A stretch of DNA of 64,000 nt, taken from Tubulanus polymorphus. Taxonomy: Eukaryota > Nemertea > Palaeonemertea > Tubulaniformes > Tubulanidae. Under the pieces are notes generated by a model. It searched no databases. It had not been told where the DNA came from and was given only the letters and a program-made list of their open reading frames with translations. The DNA is taken from positions 2,078,072-2,142,071 of the forward strand of contig NC_134034.1 in NCBI RefSeq assembly GCF_964204645.1, given 5' to 3'. A program made the position numbers and the translations under genes. How positions within the stretch are numbered: position 1 is the first letter of the stretch; the number at the start of each line of letters is the position of its first letter. Positions 12,801-23,742 of this stretch are shown one piece after another.

Positions 12801-15800
12801 CGGGCCTGTTTCACAATTGTAATTGTTATTTTGAAACGTCAATATTGATGACGTAGTCCACATCGACTCGCACAGCCCCTCTTAGATAGCGCGTCGTATA
12901 GCTATCAATGTAAAGAAACATTTTTAACGTTGTCAAAAATGAGTTAAATTGCTATAATTAACTAGAATTTGTGCATGAAAATTCCTGATTTTCCGAAGCG
13001 ATGTTAGTATTAATGATCTATCCGCATAGGGATCACAAGGCCTGAGATACTTTCGGGTGATTAAGCATTAAGAAATAGCAACTTTTCAGAAAACAAGACA
13101 GAGCTAAACAGGAAGTTGATAATCAAGTGTGTTATCGTCATTAGCGATTATTGCTTATCCACAACAGTTAGTATGATTCCGATGATGTCATATAGGTGGA
13201 GCTTTCTTTTCAACCAGGGTTTAAAATAGATGGAAATATGAATTGCGTGTCCGAAATTCGTCCGACCGAAGCTATATTGAAAGGTTTCAGCTATATCTAT
13301 AAATGCCGCGGAGATAGAGCTTTTCCGTTTTGTTTGCGTAGGGCTTCAAAGACACAACGACGCGATACGTTGGTTATCCAGGCATCAATCTGTATTTGTA
13401 ACATGGTACCCTTCAACTCGTCAGGTATTCACCACGTATATTGTAGTGTGAAGTGTGGACGATCAGTTTTTGAAAGTGTGCTGATAAAATGTCTCTAGTC
13501 TGATGTTTGTCGTTCATTCATTTTGAATTTTGGATTTGAAATGTCTCGGGCGAAGTTCTTAACAAATGTGAAGTGTGGATGATCAGTTTTTGAAAAATTA
13601 GCCGATAGAATGTCTCTAGGTCTGGTGTTTGTAGTTCATTTCTAATTTCAAATGTCTCAGGTGAAGCACTGAACACATGTGAAGTGTGGATGATCAGTTT
13701 TTGAAAGTGTGCTGATAAAATGTGTAATGTCTGTAGTTAATCTCCAATGAAAACTATATCAGATGAAGTACTGAACGCGCACGCAGGACTGGACAATCAA
13801 AACCTGGAAGAATGGTGATAAAATATCAAATATCTGCCGACGGGGCAGGCTTCAGATTGACACCTGCACGCGAAAACACAACATCGTGACAAATCAAAAA
13901 TCTAAAAAGAAGTCACAAGAAGAAAGAAGCAAAATCCGTCGTTGTAAGTCACTTCAGGTCTAGTAAAACCGGTCTATTTTTTCCTATCTAACGAATGCTG
14001 ACGTGCGGCACCGTAATGTAATTACCACGTGTTATGAGTCATACGTGTAAGTGCCGCAGACGTCAAACTTTGTGGCGACGACGACGGTGGCGATGATTTT
14101 TTCGTCAAACAAAAATGACTTTGCAGAAATCTTTTGACGGAGAAAGAATCATCACGAACATCTCATCCGCAAGAGAGAGAGAGACACAGCTATCTTTCTT
14201 CGTGTGCGAATATATTGATACTCCGCGACTCAACGTCGCAGCTCAATGTGAAGGGGTTCGACAAGAACCCTGTTTTACAATCACGCGTAATGGGTTCACC
14301 ACGAACCCACGTTTTTTGAATACAAAAAACCCTCAAAACTAAGTATGTTTTTGATAACGTTGGGAGTTCATCAAAAAGCTATGGACCGAGTTAGAATAGT
14401 TGTAACTGTTCTTTTCTTTGCAGCTTTATTCTCATTCAAACTTGTTACCAACAATAAGTTTTAACCTTCAGCGGCCAGTTGCACAGTCGTGGCTTACATT
14501 TGAAACCAGCCTAAGCTCATTTTGGGTATAAGCCAATAGAATATCTTAAGACCAGTCGTAGCCCAATAACCTATCAAACAATTGGGTACGGTCTAGCTAC
14601 CCCCCCCCCAAAAAAAAAATAAACTTTACCGGACCGCCATGTTTGTTCTCGGTCATCACCTTAAATCGGGTTCATTTCCAAGAGTACGCGTAGTACGTGG
14701 GCGCACTATTTCCGGTTCCGGAGTGTAGCTCGAGTAATATTGAATATAATAATATTCGTGATTAATATTAGAATGATATTCATTGTATTTCATGTGGTCA
14801 CAACAGTTTATTAGGTTCCCCGCACTAAGTAAGTATATATAAGGGTCCATTAGTTATATTAATATTTTACTGTCGTGACTGAAAGCAAGTAATTCATTGC
14901 TATGTAATGAATAGCGTTCAGATTTCTACAATCATAGGTAAAAGTAGGTGTAACCTAACTTATTATATACAGGTGCCGACCAAGCGACAAAGCTAATGGT
15001 TTTACAGATATGTTTAGGGCAAATTGATATTCGTTCGAGGTGATATTCTGGGCCCAGTTCCAAAGTCTTCCTTTCCGCGGTCCTAAGCTTATGCCTGGTC
15101 TCACATCTAGTCGTAAGTTGTTGGAATGGCTGCATAACTAAAATGAGCTTAGACTGGTCCTAAGTTGTTAGATTGGCTATAGAACCAAAATGAGCTTAGA
15201 CCGATCAAAATGAGCTTAGACCGATCTAACTGGTTGTTAGAAATGCTATAGAACTAAGTTAGTCTGAAACTGGTCTAAAATTTCAGACAATGACTTAGTG
15301 CAACCCTGTGGTTAGTTTGCTTGGTGAGTTCGATATTAGTACCCGCTCGACTCGTCCGCGTTTCAATAAAATGGCGTCATTCATCATCGTCAAATTGTGT
15401 CGAAAATTTCGACGGTTATTAAAAACTAGCACATCATTTTTTTTCTGATTGTCGGCTGTCGACGGATTCTTTGTTCGAGTAGTGAATACCTCGTAGCGCT
15501 GTTTCATGTTTACACAAAACAGACGAAGATGATTTATTATTTGTTTTGTCACCATCTGAGGAGAGGAAGGAACTGATAATGTTATGACGTTCCGATGTTC
15601 CGATGTTCCTTATATTCTGTCGTCTGCCGTTACAACGTCTCAAGTACAGATTTTACGAGAGTCGCGTTGCTGCCATATAAGTTATAGTTTTCTGGAAACC
15701 CCGCGTATCCGATTGGGGATGCTACTGTGGCAATAGAAGATCCACTGGGGGCGCTAGTGTGAAGTCGGTCTTGCTCATCGGGGGAGGCATGATAACGTTT

Positions 15801-17503
15801 CATGGGTTCGAGTCCCATGACTGCTCGCAGTGTAATAGGATTATTCTTGTGGAAAACCACGACCCCGAACGACGTTCAGCGAGATCTTGCACACGGGTAC
15901 TGACAATGCTGCTGTGGCAATTGTGGATCCACTAGGTGTCGCACTAGTGCGGTTAGTCTTGGCGACTTTTCGAACTACATTTCATTTTTTACCGTACTTT
16001 ACCGAATTATATAAAAACTACTTAAATCCAAATACCCTTTCGGAACCTTGATGTTTTAAAAAGTCCAACTTTTAAACTGGCTTAATTTATCAAATAAGGT
16101 CTAGATGTATATATATCCATCCGGTAGTGTGTGTAAATAGTATGTTGTAAATAACGTTTGTTATATTTCAAAAGACTTTTATTTTCTTTTTTTTGTAAAT
16201 AATTATAAATACTGTTTTTCCTCCATATACCATGGAAATGGTTGGGGTGAAATGAATATTCGTTTTCGTATTCGTATTCAAGTTATTATCATCTTATCTC
16301 ACCACGTAACATGGGTATATGAAACAATGCTACTGATGTACCAATCGATCCGAAATACACAAAGAATAAGGATTCATTTGTAGAACACACGAAATCCCAA
16401 TCAGTTATTTGTATGTTTTCAAAACTCTAGTTATCAGCGGGGCCGCTTTGAAAAAGCTCTATGAACCGTTGTTCGACTGTCTGAGTTGAATTGAAGAAAC
16501 GAAAACGTCACCAAACGAAGACGTTCACAGTCGCCTCAAAGACGATGCTTCGTTCTCCGTTGAGAGCCATTAATTATAGATATCATTGGCGATATAAATG
16601 CGAGTTGGCAGTTTGCTTTTAACAGGATGACAACAACTCGACAACCAGTATAGAGAGATCACAGTGCGGAGTGTGTAATTACGGGGAATCACGGCTAGCT
16701 GTAAGGCACGCCCGACATATCGCACCGCCGTTCAACCCACACCGCAATCATAATAACAGTCGCTACCCTTATACGCTCTCCCTGTTTAACTCCGCCGCAC
16801 GCGCTATTTGAAGTTGTAACGCAGGTCTTGCGCTGCGAAATGGCGCATAAAGATCAGGAGATTATTGCCGGTGCTTATCGCTTAGAGGTCCGTTATTTGC
16901 TGCGCCCGTATCGGCGGATGAACATCAAAAGAGTTTTATCACTATGATCATAACCTAGGCGATATACTGTATGGTCAACCACGTTTAACGGGCTATGTAA
17001 GATCGTTATCATGACGTATTTCGAATCTGACCAATCGTCGCTAGATATAGATATTGCGCAGTTAGCTGAACCGGGGGTCAGCGTAATGCGTGATATACAG
17101 TTACAAGCTCATTTTGTTTCTATGGTCGATCTTACCACTTAAGACCAGTCTGAGCTCATAATGGTTTTATAGCCAATCTATCAACTTAATTAAGACCGGT
17201 CTAACAACTTAAGACCAGCCATTTTGGCTCAGCCAGTCTTTACTCAAATATAACAACTAAACCTTTTGTATATAACAACTTAAAAATGATGAACCATGTG
17301 AACCATGCAACGTTAAGTTCTAGTAAAAAGCCCATCCTAAAATTATAAAAGTTTAAGTTGGGTTCACCTACCTGATCATTCTTGAATGTCACCGACTTTT
17401 TGTTCGACGTTTCATTTTCATGGTTCGAATTATAGACGGCGCCACATGTCGACAAAACAACGAGACACGTGACCGTGACGTAGCTCAGAAAGTTGGCTGC
17501 CAT
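6846..17503 (-). CDS. Secreted Ig-like V-type protein with polyarginine tail (4 coding exons, 195 aa)
   Basis: Coding exons in transcript order are 17503-17372, 8742-8640, 7518-7447 and 7126-6846 (stop TAA 6848-6846). All donors and acceptors are consensus (CAG|GTAGGT, TTTCAG, CG|GTACGT, TTCTATTGTAG, ACA|GTAAGT, TTTTTCAG), and all phases match exactly. Residues 1-22 form a hydrophobic signal peptide. Residues 80-161 look like an Ig V-type fold: B-strand LYCEV (Cys82), C-strand Trp97, and the E-F stretch FRVRLHNVTRKNTGSY. The normal F-strand cysteine (D-x-G-x-Y-x-C) is Val143. The only mature cysteines are 62 and 82. Sequons are at Asn30, Asn132 and Asn174. The tail after about 164 ends in eight consecutive Arg, two Lys and two Glu, suggesting heparin or nucleic-acid binding. 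I do not recognise an orthologue. The gene model is inferred from sequence only. Confidence 0.85.
7245..7365. repeat. CACTTGTGGCAAGTG repeat, partial copies
   Basis: These are copies of a roughly 80-bp repeat built around CACTTGTGGCAAGTGAGG, GATCCACCAGGTGTCGCTAG and TGTGCAGTAGGACATCAACT. They lie in the intron between the last two exons of the Ig-like gene. The family is widespread in the window. Confidence 0.8.
7629..7706. repeat. Perfect 38-bp tandem duplication
   Basis: The sequence starting CAGCTGGGTTTAGTTGCTAG is present twice back to back with no differences, in an intron of the Ig-like gene. It is a recent local duplication. Confidence 0.9.
8948..9034 (-). repeat. tRNA-derived SINE head
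   Basis: On the minus strand, ACGGTTAAGTGGCC resembles an A box and GGTTCGAGTCC (8974-8964) is a B box at tRNA-like spacing. The intervening arms do not fold into a clean cloverleaf, so this is a SINE remnant. It sits in the 5' flank of Ig-gene exon 8742-8640. Confidence 0.5.
10480..11095. repeat. 39-bp minisatellite, about 15 copies
   Basis: The unit is CCACACAACTGTGGAACTGG followed by ATTCAGAGTCAAATTAAA. Later copies are more diverged and shortened. CACAACTGTGGAACTGG is also the terminal inverted repeat of a MITE family found at 43005-43114 and 44276-44600. The array lies in the 8.6-kb second coding intron of the Ig-like gene. Confidence 0.9.
11496..11609. mobile_element. MITE with GGCCCGGTTTTATAGACTGG ends
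   Basis: The left end GGCCCGGTTTTATAGACTGG and the right end CCAGTCTATAAAACCGGCC are near-perfect inverted repeats around an approximately 75-bp interior. Related ends occur near 19440-19550, 35700-35810 and 52352-52443. Confidence 0.75.
13435..13790 (+). repeat. ~105-bp repeat with GTGAAGTGTGGATGATCAG core
   Basis: There are three to four copies of a unit containing GTGAAGTGTGGATGATCAG, TTTTTGAAAGTGTGCTGATA and AAATGTCTCAGGTGAAGCAC. The same family occurs at 25770-26180, 33440-33730 and 33875-33945 on this strand, and inverted at 53880-54335. Confidence 0.85.
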
Positions 17504-18760
17504 ATTTGTGAAATTAACCCCTGTAATATAGAAAAAAAACGATGATACCCAATTAGATAGAAAAACTTTACGCTCGGAGAGTGATCACAATAGCAAAAAG
17601 CCGTTTAGTCAGCCGAAGTACATTGAAAATTGAAGTAAAAAGCCTCAACCATGAATTGCCATTTTCAAAAACTAAGAGAATAGTGATGTTTAGACTCAAG
17701 TCTATGAACCATTTCCAAAAAAAACTAAGAGAATAGTAACGCTTAGACTCAATTCTATAATTGTGGTTTTTTCAGGCGAACTATAGACAATCACTTGTTT
17801 ATGGAAATCATTCAATCTAGACTCGACTAAAGATTCTAGATCTAAAATTTAGATTTCACGCCGTTGTTGACTTTGTGAGGAATTTCACCGCATGCAATAG
17901 AAAACGGTTGAAACATTTTTAAATGAAAATGTTTGGTTTGGTCTAGAGCGCTCTCTCGGACCTGGCACGTGATGGAGAGGTCATTAAGAGGGCTGGGTGT
18001 TAATTAGATATTAAAACGCGCGCAGATGTTTTCGATGGTTATTTTTTCTAGATGAAATAACAAATTTCACTCGACCGAGTTCTTCCCGGGATTCGATATC
18101 CATCTCAACGAGGGGTTATTCCGTACAAACTATCTAATAAACTCATTACGAAGTTATTGGCCCATATATGAGTTGTGACGGGCAGAGGAAGCCGTATATC
18201 TAATAAAAAGTTTATTTTCAAACAGTTTTGAGATTAATTCTAAACCTCATACCCGGAGACAGAGGAACTGAAATAATACGATAATGAATTACAGTAAAAG
18301 TTTCTGCTGATGACGAAATTCAGTCAAAACTTCGCGAAATTGTCAGAATAAACTGTTATATCATCAACTGTGTGGATTTTACTCATTAACTCTGGAATTC
18401 TTGATTTATATCAGGCTGCTACCAGGCCTATGTTCCTGCGCCCCTGTGGGGCAATACCCATTTTTTCGGCAATTATTTCGAAATATGTTTTATGTTTTTC
18501 GAAATATGTAGTTGAATGTTTTGCAGCCTTTAGTTGTTTTTTAAAGAACCCGCGCAGAAAATAAATTCGCGTAACTCAAGCGCTGTATAAAAAGTCATCT
18601 TTTTCTCGTAATGATCATAGCGAAAAAAAGGATTACCTGATATTCATCGTAAAGCGGTCCCTCGGTTCCATCGTGTTTAACAATTTCAGCGCCGACATTC
18701 GACTGCAAACTTCCGAAGCGAATTGAATTGCGCACTGCCTTACTCTCCTAGTCTCTGATC
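17504..18760 (-). other. 5' UTR exon and intron of the Ig-like gene
   Basis: A strong acceptor (TTTCTATATTACAG) ends at 17521, so the start-codon exon runs 17520-17372 with 17 nt of 5' UTR. A matching upstream donor, ATATCAG|GTAATC, ends an exon at 18637. That exon probably extends to about 18760. Its ATGs open only a short upstream ORF, which closes just inside the next exon. Confidence 0.6.
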
Positions 18761-18775
18761 TCGCGAGTCTCTCTC
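18755..18775. promoter_or_regulatory. TCTCGCGAG promoter-type palindrome
   Basis: TCTCGCGAG sits at 18759-18767, next to the presumed first exon of the Ig-like gene and in a CT-rich, CpG-containing stretch. TCTCGCGAGA elements are a known class of TATA-less metazoan core promoter motif. No TATA box is apparent nearby. Confidence 0.35.
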
Positions 18776-19059
18776 TCCGTCTCACTCACTCTCAGTCAGG
18801 CGTTGTTGAAAATCTCCCGAGTCAAATGATCTCACGTACCTCGTCGCCGTACACTTCGCGCTCGGAACAAAAATCGTCGTCGACTTTTTATTATTTCGAA
18901 AGTAGATAAAAAAAACTTGGATTTCGTTTCTACGATTTTTTTTCGTTAAAGGAAATATTTCTGTGTAAATTCCGCTCCGTCGTTCGGAGAGTGGAATTGA
19001 TAATCGGGGATTCTTCCTCCAGCCGTAGACGAACACACGAGCGTGCACGTGACTGTTTG

Positions 19060-21200
19060 TGAAATGCCATCGCTGCGCATGCGTGAATCTAGACGACGCA
19101 CTTCAACTTTCATATGGTTTCGACTATAAGTGGCCGCGGAACCAATAATCGAACGGTCTATATAGGCCTATAGTGCGGTCTTTAGCACGCCTTCGCGGCC
19201 ATCTTGAAACTAGGTCCGGACTACAACGACCGTGCTCAATCCCGTGGTCGACTATTCCCGCACAGGTAGTTCCTACTCTGACATTCGGTTTCACTTAGTT
19301 CAACAATAGTCGACTAACTCCGATTAGGGATTATATTTGGCTTATTATTGATTATTCTTCGCGAACAGATATTCAAAATTGGAAAAAGAATTCTTCGAAA
19401 AATAAAAGTTTTCAGTAGATGAATGTAATAAGTGTAATAATCCTGAGACCAGTTTTATAGACTAGTGACTGGTCAACTTCATCATAGTGGTTTACTTATC
19501 ACCCCGAGTCAAAGTTAAAACAGGTCCATAAATCCAGCCCTTAGTTCAATTCCCGTTTAATAGCCAACGATGTGCCCCTTGAATTCTAGGATTTTGTGGC
19601 CAGTTCCATGAGTGAGAGCCAGTATGACTCACAACTCCATAAATGTCACACGAATCCGTAGAGTTCAGTGGATCGCTGACATCGTCGTGAACTAGGTTTT
19701 TACTCTCAAAAGTGGGACCGGCAAAAAAGGTCCGCTAAACCCGATTTAAGGTTCGGGAAATATGTTCGGAAGTCAGAAAAGTGATTTCGTTTTAGTTCGG
19801 GTGAGTCCTAAGTCCGAATCTGACATGTCCGGAGAAAAGCGAGGCTTACTGTAGATCTATCACTATGGACCCGACAGCGACGAAACGTGCTTGATCTTAT
19901 ACATATTTCGCGACGTTGTGTCAAAACAAACAGACCACGGGTCAGAGATTCTCCAAATATATGTATTCAGATTGCAGACCGACGACAAGTTAGGAAAATA
20001 AAAAACAGCAAGTTTGAAGGACTAACTATTATACGCGCCTTTGATGAAGAAAAAGCAACTGAACTGTCATTGAAGCACGGTCGTTTTTATTTGATTTCCT
20101 ATTCACTTCATTGTATCGCCACCTAGTTTCCTTGCTGTAGTATCATATTTTGTTTTACATTTCACATATTTTATTTGCAAATATTCTCTATTCCTATGTT
20201 ATCCATTATAAAAGCGATTATAAATGTATGTCCACTCTTGTACTGTTTTCCCTGTGTTTTGATGTTAATATTTTATTGCATGTCATTTCCTATGTAACTT
20301 GTATATTATATGGAGCAATAAAATTGAAGTTCAAGTTCAAGTTCAAGTTAAAGAAACTAAAACAAACTTCAATCTTTCATTTAAAGAAGCAGAAATATGC
20401 TTGAGACTAATGACGTAGATGTCTTGCATCCACGTGACCGACGCCATATTGGTTGGCGAACACAATAACTGATTTTCGTGATTGACGCTCAAAGTTTGAT
20501 CGGTTCCTTCACAGTGACGGCTTTCAAGACCAGTAGTTATATAGCCAATGTAACTCTTAATATTTAGGACCACTTTTGGACTTAAGTCTCGAATATGGAC
20601 CCTTTTCACTCAGCACTGATAGTGCTTACCCCTGACGGAGCAAGATTGACTTCACACTAGCACCCCCTAGCGGACTCTCGATGATCACCGTAGCATTGGC
20701 AGTGCGCTTAGAAGATTATATCTTCAAACGAGTGCCATCTAGTGAATCATCGATAGCCACAGTCCGTTCTGCGCGCGTCTCCAAATATCTAGTCAGAACT
20801 TCTAAAATCCTATCTTTTACTTGTCAAATATTTACCGTTTATTGTACACTGTTATTATCATAGTCAGTTTGTTTTCGTTTTTAATATGACCGGTTGTTGT
20901 TCCATTTGTTTTGCCAGACGACGATCGTACGTGTTACCTTTATTTATTAGAGCTGCCAAACCTCGAATGTTCTTGGATTCGCGAGTCAATAGAAAATAAT
21001 ATGCAGTAACGGTTAGACTTGCGACAAAAGATGGCACTTAGCCAATCAATAAGTCTAATTTATGTATCTTGATATGGTTGGGAATAGTTTTACTGTATTT
21101 GCTTTGTTTGTGAAGGGGATAGCGCGTACGCAGTCCCCCACTACCAGAAATTGTACACCCGAGTCTCCCACATTTGGGGAGATCGTATGGGTCAACCAGT
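19060..21200. other. Spacer between Ig-gene promoter and LINE insertion
   Basis: No gene is supported. The stretch contains a MITE-like inverted segment near 19440-19550 and a LINE 3' tail near 20110-20352. Fragments at 20640-20760 of the form CACTAGCACCCCCTAGCGG resemble part of the CACTTG repeat. Confidence 0.55.
20110..20352 (+). mobile_element. 3' end fragment of a non-LTR retroelement with AAGTTC tail
   Basis: An AT-rich stretch ends in GCAATAAAATTGAAGTTCAA and continues as a short AAGTTC tandem. An AATAAA followed directly by a hexameric microsatellite is typical of the 3' ends of CR1/RTE-type LINEs and their SINEs. No reverse transcriptase is visible upstream, so only the tail is present. 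Confidence 0.45.
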
Positions 21201-21241
<41 letters not shown>

Positions 21242-22114
21242 CTCAGATACTACCATATATATTGAAAGCCTAAAAATTTTAAATGATGAGCTGTAGTAAT
21301 TAGAGAGAGATTCGACTATGTCTATAGAAAAGTGTTCAAATAGGTATGTTAAAGTTAAGTTGGCGGCTGATGTTTATTGAGAGCTAAGAGCTAAAAGCAG
21401 TGAAAATGAAGCGAGTTTGATATGGCAGTCGGTCTCGTATCCTAAATATCGGATACGATAGTCCTTCATCATTGGCTTTTTTGTTTTTGCTTAGGGTTAG
21501 GTGTATTTGGATTTTGGTAGGTTAGTTTCCTGTTGTTTGACTATGTGCTGCAAGAAAGGGGGACATTGTAATAGTTAAACAGTTAAATAAGCATTTAAAT
21601 ATTTGAAAAGTTGGAAAAGTCTTCTGCTTTTCGTCTCGAGGAAAGAGGAACCTGAAAAGGAATTAAGAAATTTCTTTGAATTAATGGCGCGCTGCGCTGC
21701 GCTGGCGCTGCAAATTTGCTTTGCTTATTCGCTGGTACCGATAGTAATAATTTGGTGTAGTCAAAGGATTTTCTGTATAAGTTATAGTACGTACAGGTGG
21801 GATAGTACTAAATACGTGGGATGTAATCTTTTATTATTTATCTAATTTTTACGTAATTACATATACGTATAAGAAACACTGTTTCTTTGTCAGTTAGTCT
21901 AGGATAGAGTTTCGTTGGGTATGTTAGCAGGTAGGGAAATTTTTGGGTTTGTGTCGGAAACGACTATAACACAAGTTTCCTGCGGGGTGTATACATTAAG
22001 AATATGTCAAGACGGGTAGCAACAGCATTTAATAAAATAGTGAACGCTGTTCGGGGGTTATCAGGGTGACGGTTCTGAGTATACATATGTATAATTAGGA
22101 TATTATATAGTTTT

Positions 22115-23266
22115 GATCTACAGTATGTTGCTATAGCATTACGCACTGTAGATCTGCATAAGGTTTAATGCCATTTTTAGACAATTTATGCTGGATTACA
22201 GCGTGGTATGATATCTATTATAGAGTGTACGTAGCTATTTTCACAGCAGTACGTGCACAAGCTTATGTATAAGGAATACATAAATATGCTTATATATACA
22301 GGTTCTATATAGAGTTGGTGTCAGGAGTTCATCTACCAGTCATTTCACTTTGGGTATTTATAATAGTATCGTTTGAGGGTGGATTTGGAAGTTAGATCAA
22401 GGGGTATTAGAAGTTTTCTATGATCTGTAATGTGTAGCTATATAATATATTTATATATGCATTACACATAAGACAGGTCTGTTTTTGCTGCTGATCTTTT
22501 TGGGCGGTCGTTCGTATCAAGAGACGCCTGTGCATAATGTTTTCCTTGGTACGAGATAAAAGGTGTACCAGTAATGTATATGCCTTGAATTCCTTTGGGC
22601 TTTGACAAACGCAGATCGTTCATGCAGAGGAGACGGTTGTCAGATATACGTATTCGTCGAAAATTGGTAGCGTAATAATGAACGTTACATTTGGGGTAAT
22701 TTTCAATTGTGGGGTATCAGAGTGAATATTCTGATTTTGCAGAAGTCTAGTCGGGAAACTAGTTTTGATCTATAGTGTGTAGCTTTGTGCATTACACAGT
22801 ACAGATCTGCAGATTTGCCGTTTTCTGAAGTGTACGTAGCTATAAATACAGCAGTACGCACAGATGCATATGTATAAAAATACATACCTATATATGTATA
22901 GTTGGTCTTACAGCCGCTTCGCTTGGGGTTTTACCAAGATAACGTATTATGGTGGTTTATACGGTGTGTAGCTATAATATATGTTGAAGCAGTACACGCC
23001 TGTATTAACCCACAATTTTATACAGCGGTGATAGTCTTTCAGATATTCTATATCTCAGCATGTGTAGTGCAGATACAGAGATTATTGAAAAGTAAAAGGG
23101 AGGTTCCGTTCATGTCAATACATATTTGACTTCCAGGTTTAAACTCCTCTTTTCAAAGCGTATTTGGAGAGGATGGTTCTATAGTATAGTGATCACACAT
23201 ATGAAGAGTTTGGTATTATATGGTTGTGTAGCTATTATTGTACAGCAGTACACACTCTAAACAACC
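22115..23266 (-). ncRNA. Array of related bulged stem-loops in the LINE 3' UTR
   Basis: Seven stem-loops share one design: GTGTA-GCT, a loop, then GC, a two-base bulge (AG or AT), and TACAC. Positions on the + strand are 22115-22154 (outer arms GATCTACAGT and ACTGTAGATC), 22225-22258, 22422-22479, 22767-22807, 22830-22861, 22966-22997 (outer pairing 22954-23010) and 23226-23253. Loops and outer arms vary while pairing is kept, including compensating changes such as GTGTACGTA with TACGTGCAC. They lie wholly within the LINE 3' UTR. The function is unknown; RT recognition of the 3' UTR is one possibility. Confidence 0.55.
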
Positions 23267-23629
23267 CTGTACTTTTATGTACAGTCACGTAGAAACGCCT
23301 GGAGGAAAAGGAAAGAAAAAGTTGCCGTTGGTTTCAATCTTTCTATTAGCAAGCAGAGAGAGGATCATATGGGTTATAGTCTTTACATATTTGAAAGTAG
23401 ATTCGTTACAAATTAGGATCACGCGTGTGTCGAGCCAGGTTCATATTGGGATATTGTATATATGTTTATAAACGTATTACACGCATGTAAAGAGAATATG
23501 ATTTGTGGTGGCGGATTTCCTGAGTTTTAATGTACGGGCATTCAAGCGTAGTATAAATGGTTATAAAGGGTTTGCCCCGATATTATTTTTGAATATGTAT
23601 GAAATTTTAGTGATGTATACGTACATATC

Positions 23630-23690
23630 TACATATACCGACATATACATACGTATTCATATATACACACATATACATATAGACGTTGTG
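23630..23690. repeat. TATACATA-type microsatellite
   Basis: This is an imperfect alternating run of ATACATA, ATATAC and CACACATA just below the LINE stop codon. It is low-complexity sequence inside the LINE 3' UTR. Confidence 0.6.
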
Positions 23691-23742
23691 TTTTTGAAAA
23701 ATAATACCAAAATAATACTGCGTACATAGACTCAACAGTTGT

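Larger units (their letters stand above)
8743..17371 (-). other. Repeat-filled 8.6-kb intron of the Ig-like gene
   Basis: I find no further exon with matched splice sites and phase here. The intron holds the 39-bp minisatellite, several MITEs, and copies of the 105-bp GTGAAGTGTGGATGATCAG repeat at 13435-13790. GGCCGGTT-type MITE pieces lie at 14470-14600, 15125-15310 and 17095-17235, and CACTTG-repeat copies at 15715-15960. Short open frames in this stretch look fortuitous. Confidence 0.6.

Noticed and set aside
16590-16690. GATATAAATG as a TATA promoter
   Set aside because: There is a TATA-like element and CA start, but no open frame or splice donor follows, and it lies inside an intron of the Ig-like gene.
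18637-18760. Coding exon reading QSNVGAEIVKHDGTEG on the minus strand
   Set aside because: That frame has a stop a few codons upstream and no ATG. Joining it to the next exon by the clear splice sites leaves the signal-peptide ATG as the first useful start, so I treat it as 5' UTR.
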